64,000 bases of DNA from the NCBI RefSeq assembly GCF_949628215.1, contig NC_134311.1, positions 12,028,582-12,092,581 of the forward strand. The letters are read 5' to 3'. The notes beneath the pieces are model-generated. The model ran no database searches and had not been told where the DNA came from. It saw only the letters and a program-made list of their open reading frames with translations. This DNA is from Phalacrocorax aristotelis (Eukaryota > Chordata > Aves > Suliformes > Phalacrocoracidae). The position numbers were made by a program, and so were the translations under genes. Positions 60,480 to 64,000 of the stretch are shown here, piece after piece; within the stretch, counting starts at the first letter, position 1; each line of letters opens with the position of its first letter.

Positions 60480-62319
60480 CAACGTGTCAGCAAGAATATT
60501 CATGCAGAGTAGCCACAGTAGACAATCCAGGGGACTCCTAAAGTGCATTGAGGACAACTTCTTAAGTCAGGTAATAGACAGCTCTACCAGACGGAATGCA
60601 TATCTGGACCTGTTGGTCACCAAAACAAGTGATCTAATCAGGATGCAGTGATCATGCGCTGGTGGAGTTTGCAGTCCTGAGGAATATCTGTCAGGTGAAG
60701 GGTAAAGTCAGGACCTGAATTTTAGGAAAGCAAAATTCCAGCTCTTCAAGGAGCTAGTCAATACGACCCCCTAGTAAAAAGCCCTCAGGGACAAGGGAGC
60801 AAAACAGAGCTGTCAGATCTTTAAGGACACTTTCCATAGAGTGCAAGAGTTCTCAATTCCCAGGTGTAAGAAAGCAGAAAAGGAAGGCAAGAGAAAAGCA
60901 TAGATGAGTCAAGAACTCCTCGTCAAACTAAAGGGCAAGAAGGAAGTGTGCAGGCAGTGAAAGCAGGGACAGGTGTCTTGGCAAGGATACAGGAATGCTA
61001 CCTGGCTGTATAAGGATGGGGTCAGGAAAGGCAGGGCATGAATGCCCTGAACTTGGCAAGGATGCAAAGAGTAAGAAGAACTTCAACAGGTATGTCAGAC
61101 AGAAAAGGATGGTTGAAGAAAGCATGCCAGTGAACTCAGTTGGCAAACTAGTAAAACTAGATGAGAAGGCTGAGGTACTCAACAGCTTCTTTGCCTCAGT
61201 CTTCACTGCTAACCACTCTTCCAACACTTCTCAAGTGGGAGACCTCAACACACAGACAGCTGAATCAAAGTCCCTCCACTATAAGAGAAGATGAGGTTCA
61301 TGACCTCCTGAGGAACCTGGGTATACACAAGTCTATGGGACCTGATGAGAAGAATCCCAGAGTCCTGAGGGAACTGGCTGATGTAATTGCCAAGACATTC
61401 TCCATGATATTTGAAAAATCATGGCAGGCAGGTGAAGTCCTTCGGGACTGGAAGAACGGAAACATTGTGCCCATCTTTTAAAAGGATGGGATGATATCCA
61501 AAGAGACATGGACAAGCTGGAGAAGTGGTCCTATGAGAACATCATGAGGTTCAAAAAGGCCAAGTGCAACATCCTGAGCCTGGGTCGGGGCAACCCCCAA
61601 TATCAGTACAGGCTGGGGGATGAAGGGATTGGGAGCGGGCTTGCAGAGAAGGACTTGGGGGTCCTGGTGGATGAAAAGCTGGACATGAGCCAACAATGTG
61701 TGCTTGCTTCCCAGACAGCCAACCGTCTCCTAGGTTGCATCCCCAGCAGCGTGGCCAGCAGGTCGTGGGAGGTGATTCTGCTGCTCTGCTCTTGTGGGAC
61801 CCCACCTGGAGTGCTGCATCCAGCTCTGGAGGCCTCAGCACAAGTAGGACGTGGTCCTGTTGGAGTGGGTCCAGAGGAAGCCACAAAAATGGTCCGAGGG
61901 CTGGAGCACGTCTCCTACAAGGACAGGCTGAGAGAGTTGGGGTTGTTCAACCTGGGGAAGAGAAGGCTGTGGGGAGACCCTACTGTGGCCTTCCAGTACT
62001 TAAAGGGAGACTATAGGAAAGGTGGGGAGAATCTCTTTAGCAAGGCCTGTTGTGACAGGACGAGGGGTAATGGTTTTGAACTGGAAGAGGATAGATTTGG
62101 ACCAGACAAGGAAGAAATGATTTGCTATGAGTGTGGTGAAACAGGGGCACAGGTTGCCCACAGAGGTGGTAGATGCCCCACCCCTAGAGACATTCAGTGT
62201 CAGGTTGGATGGGGCTCTGAGCAACCTGATCTAGTTGATGATGTTCCCGTTCACTGCAGAGGGATTGGACTAGATGACCTCTAAAGGTCTCTTCCAACCC
62301 AAACCATTCTATGATTCTG
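60480..62319 (+). mobile_element. CR1 LINE with RT-core deletion and converted 3' end
   Basis: The 5' half is a diverged CR1: the endonuclease end (QSRGLLKCIEDNFLSQVID, 60520-60576), the linker ([36 protein letters not shown], near 61080-61215) and the RT start ([21 protein letters not shown], 61420-61480). At about 61483 it jumps in register to the post-palm region [12 protein letters not shown], so the RT palm is missing. From 61547 to the tail it is almost identical to 15189-15957 at a constant offset of 46,358. It ends CATTCTATGATTCTG. The 5' edge is approximate. Confidence 0.92.
61508..62284 (+). pseudogene. CR1 ORF2 C-terminal remnant
   Basis: An open stretch of 258 codons starting MDKLEKWSYENIMRFKKAKC. 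It then follows the ORF2 connection region ([29 protein letters not shown]) and, past FGPDKEEM, an out-of-frame reading of the ORF2 end and 3' UTR. That frameshift is shared exactly with the copy ending at 15926. It contains no catalytic motif. The open frame is a by-product of the frameshift and should not be read as a gene. Confidence 0.85.
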
Positions 62320-64000
62320 TTGACCACACTTGGCCCAATCCAAGTGCCCTATCATGTTCCAAGCACCAGACACATTATAAGTTTCAAACATGGAAACCAA
62401 ACCGGGAAAATGTAACCATAAATCCATCTACCTCACCACTGTGAAAGTACAATAAATGAAGAAACTAGTTTGCAATTTGTAGTGAGGTAGAAAAGCAAAG
62501 AGATGGAATCTATGAAAGTAAGCAGATTTTTGCTAAAGAAAAAAAAATGTTTCTTAAACACAAGACATATAGAGCTCTGTGCTACACTTCAGCTGTTAGA
62601 CATATTTGAAATAGATAGACATGCAGGAGTATGACCATCTTTTATTATGCAGGAAGGTTCAATCAATTATATCTAGGGTGACACTTTCATTTTCAGTTAA
62701 CGAAAAAAATATTTCAAAAGACGCTTCTGTTGGTTTTGCTTTTGATTGTTTTTTACACTTAATCTACAGGTTTTGTAATCAATGCAAACATTTTCCCCTG
62801 GAAACCCTAGGAATTCCCAAGGAAATTTCTCTGGGAATTTTGGAGTCCACAAGAAGAAACACAGACATAAAAGTAAATTTTGAACCTTGAATAATTTCAG
62901 TTGGATTTCAATGTAGCCACATATTTTTGGGATATTGACAGGTCTGTGCTTCAGTGTTTGAGGTAAGGCACTTGCCTATCTCTGTAAAACACCAGCTTGT
63001 AGGCAGGACTCCTTGCAGATGAGTTCTGCACTATATGAAAACAAGCTAAACAAGCTAAACTTCAACTCTGCTCCCACAAGGCTGACACTACAGACCCTGT
63101 CAGAATGACAGATCCTTCCCTAAGCTGGTTAACACCAGTTCAAAATTAGGCAGGCCCTTCTATAATATATGTTAATTATGTTATGTTATGTTAATTATGT
63201 TATGTTATGTTATATATTATGTGGAGGAATACACAAGTATATACAAGAATCTAGAAATGTATCAAGGTGGGGAGGAACAGCATCACAGAGTATGAGTTGA
63301 CAAGGAGATGGGTTGCATCTCTTTATCAGTTTAGAACTGTAAAGTTACCATGGTGCCACCTTCAGGGAGATAACACATAGTTTTCTTGACTTATTTTTGT
63401 CAGTGAGAGATATGGCAGCATGGCACCAGGTTTGTGGTTTTTTTTTTGTTCCCACAGCCTTCTGCTTACAATAAAACTGTCATCAGAATTTGCAAAGCAA
63501 CCCAGAGCAACAGTTTAAACTTTATTCCCAGACAGCCTATTTATACTGCAAAACTGTGTCTGCCTGTATTTATAACTCATACAATAGCAAAAATAAATGA
63601 ATAAAAAATATAACAACTATTATATTTTGATTCCATGTTTTTATAAATACTTGAATCCATTCTTAGATATTTATACAGGAAGGAAAAGGCAGTAAATATC
63701 CTCAGTTTAAAGAAAAATACTGACAACAATATATATTATTATTTTTGAAATAAGATTACTTGAGCTTAAGTTACCCAAGAAGCAATAAAAATAGTGGTTT
63801 ACATTGGGCTGAATCTTTTCTAATGTCTTAAAAGAAAAGAATGTAATAATAGAAAGCTGTGCTTCTCTGCCAACAGAGGACTATTCTCCCGTCATTTTCT
63901 GCCAAACCGTTACAAAAGGATACCTCTCTGGTATGGAGTGAAGCATTCTAGAATATATAGAAGAGAGAGAGATTATATAGCCTTTATACCATCTATAAGC
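62320..64000. other. Intergenic, AT-rich, with TTATG-type repeat
   Basis: No gene or interspersed repeat was recognised. At about 63164-63222 there is a short array of TTATG/TTAATTATG units. The 89-codon frame at 62621-62890 shows no domain or compositional signal. Confidence 0.45.

Noticed and set aside
62621..62890. 89-codon open frame as a host exon
   Set aside because: No motif, no convincing splice sites, and length within chance expectation for this window.

Overview
This window looks like a gene-poor, AT-rich intergenic stretch of a bird genome. The evidence is the repeat content. At least thirteen fragments of CR1 LINEs, the dominant avian retrotransposon, end in the diagnostic ATTCTATG/ATTCTGTG tail. 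There are also endogenous-retrovirus LTRs of a type common in birds. I found no convincing host protein-coding exon, tRNA, rRNA or CRISPR array. Species cannot be named from the sequence alone.

Layout. 0.9-2.0 kb: an inverted CR1 piece abutting a plus-strand CR1 3' end. 4.8-6.3 kb: two minus-strand CR1 3' fragments. 6.5-9.2 kb: a minus-strand LTR element with a complete 3' LTR, polypurine tract, an odd non-gag/pol interior and a Lys-type primer-binding site. Its 5' LTR is cut off by a 293-bp CTTT microsatellite. 14.8-16.0 kb: a plus-strand CR1 with RT motifs. 21.0-24.6 kb: a nearly full-length plus-strand CR1 (ORF1 esterase-like, ORF2 endonuclease) with most of its RT missing. 25.2-26.2 and 37.0-37.3 kb: old minus-strand CR1 fragments. 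44.1-48.3 kb: a stack of nested insertions, in which an old minus-strand CR1 is interrupted by two further CR1s and by a compact LTR-derived element flanked by a 5-bp target duplication. 52.6-54.0 kb: a young plus-strand CR1 with a perfect hairpin at its 5' junction. 54.1-54.5 kb: a solo LTR. 60.5-62.3 kb: a plus-strand CR1 lacking its RT core. The rest is AT-rich non-repetitive DNA with a few simple repeats and some stretches that resemble conserved non-coding elements.

The most interesting signals are three. (1) An LTR-derived non-autonomous element is present twice in inverted orientation 37 kb apart. It carries an array of roughly fourteen ~49-bp units and no recognisable gag or pol. The interiors are about 99% identical with no net indel over 1 kb, although the LTR parts differ by about 11-12%. 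(2) Two CR1 copies 46 kb apart are about 99% identical over ~770 bp, with an abrupt drop to ~84% at one edge, as expected for gene conversion. (3) Three different CR1 copies have lost the RT catalytic core by internal deletion while keeping both flanks. No functional host pathway is encoded; all the coding remnants are decayed retroelement ORFs.
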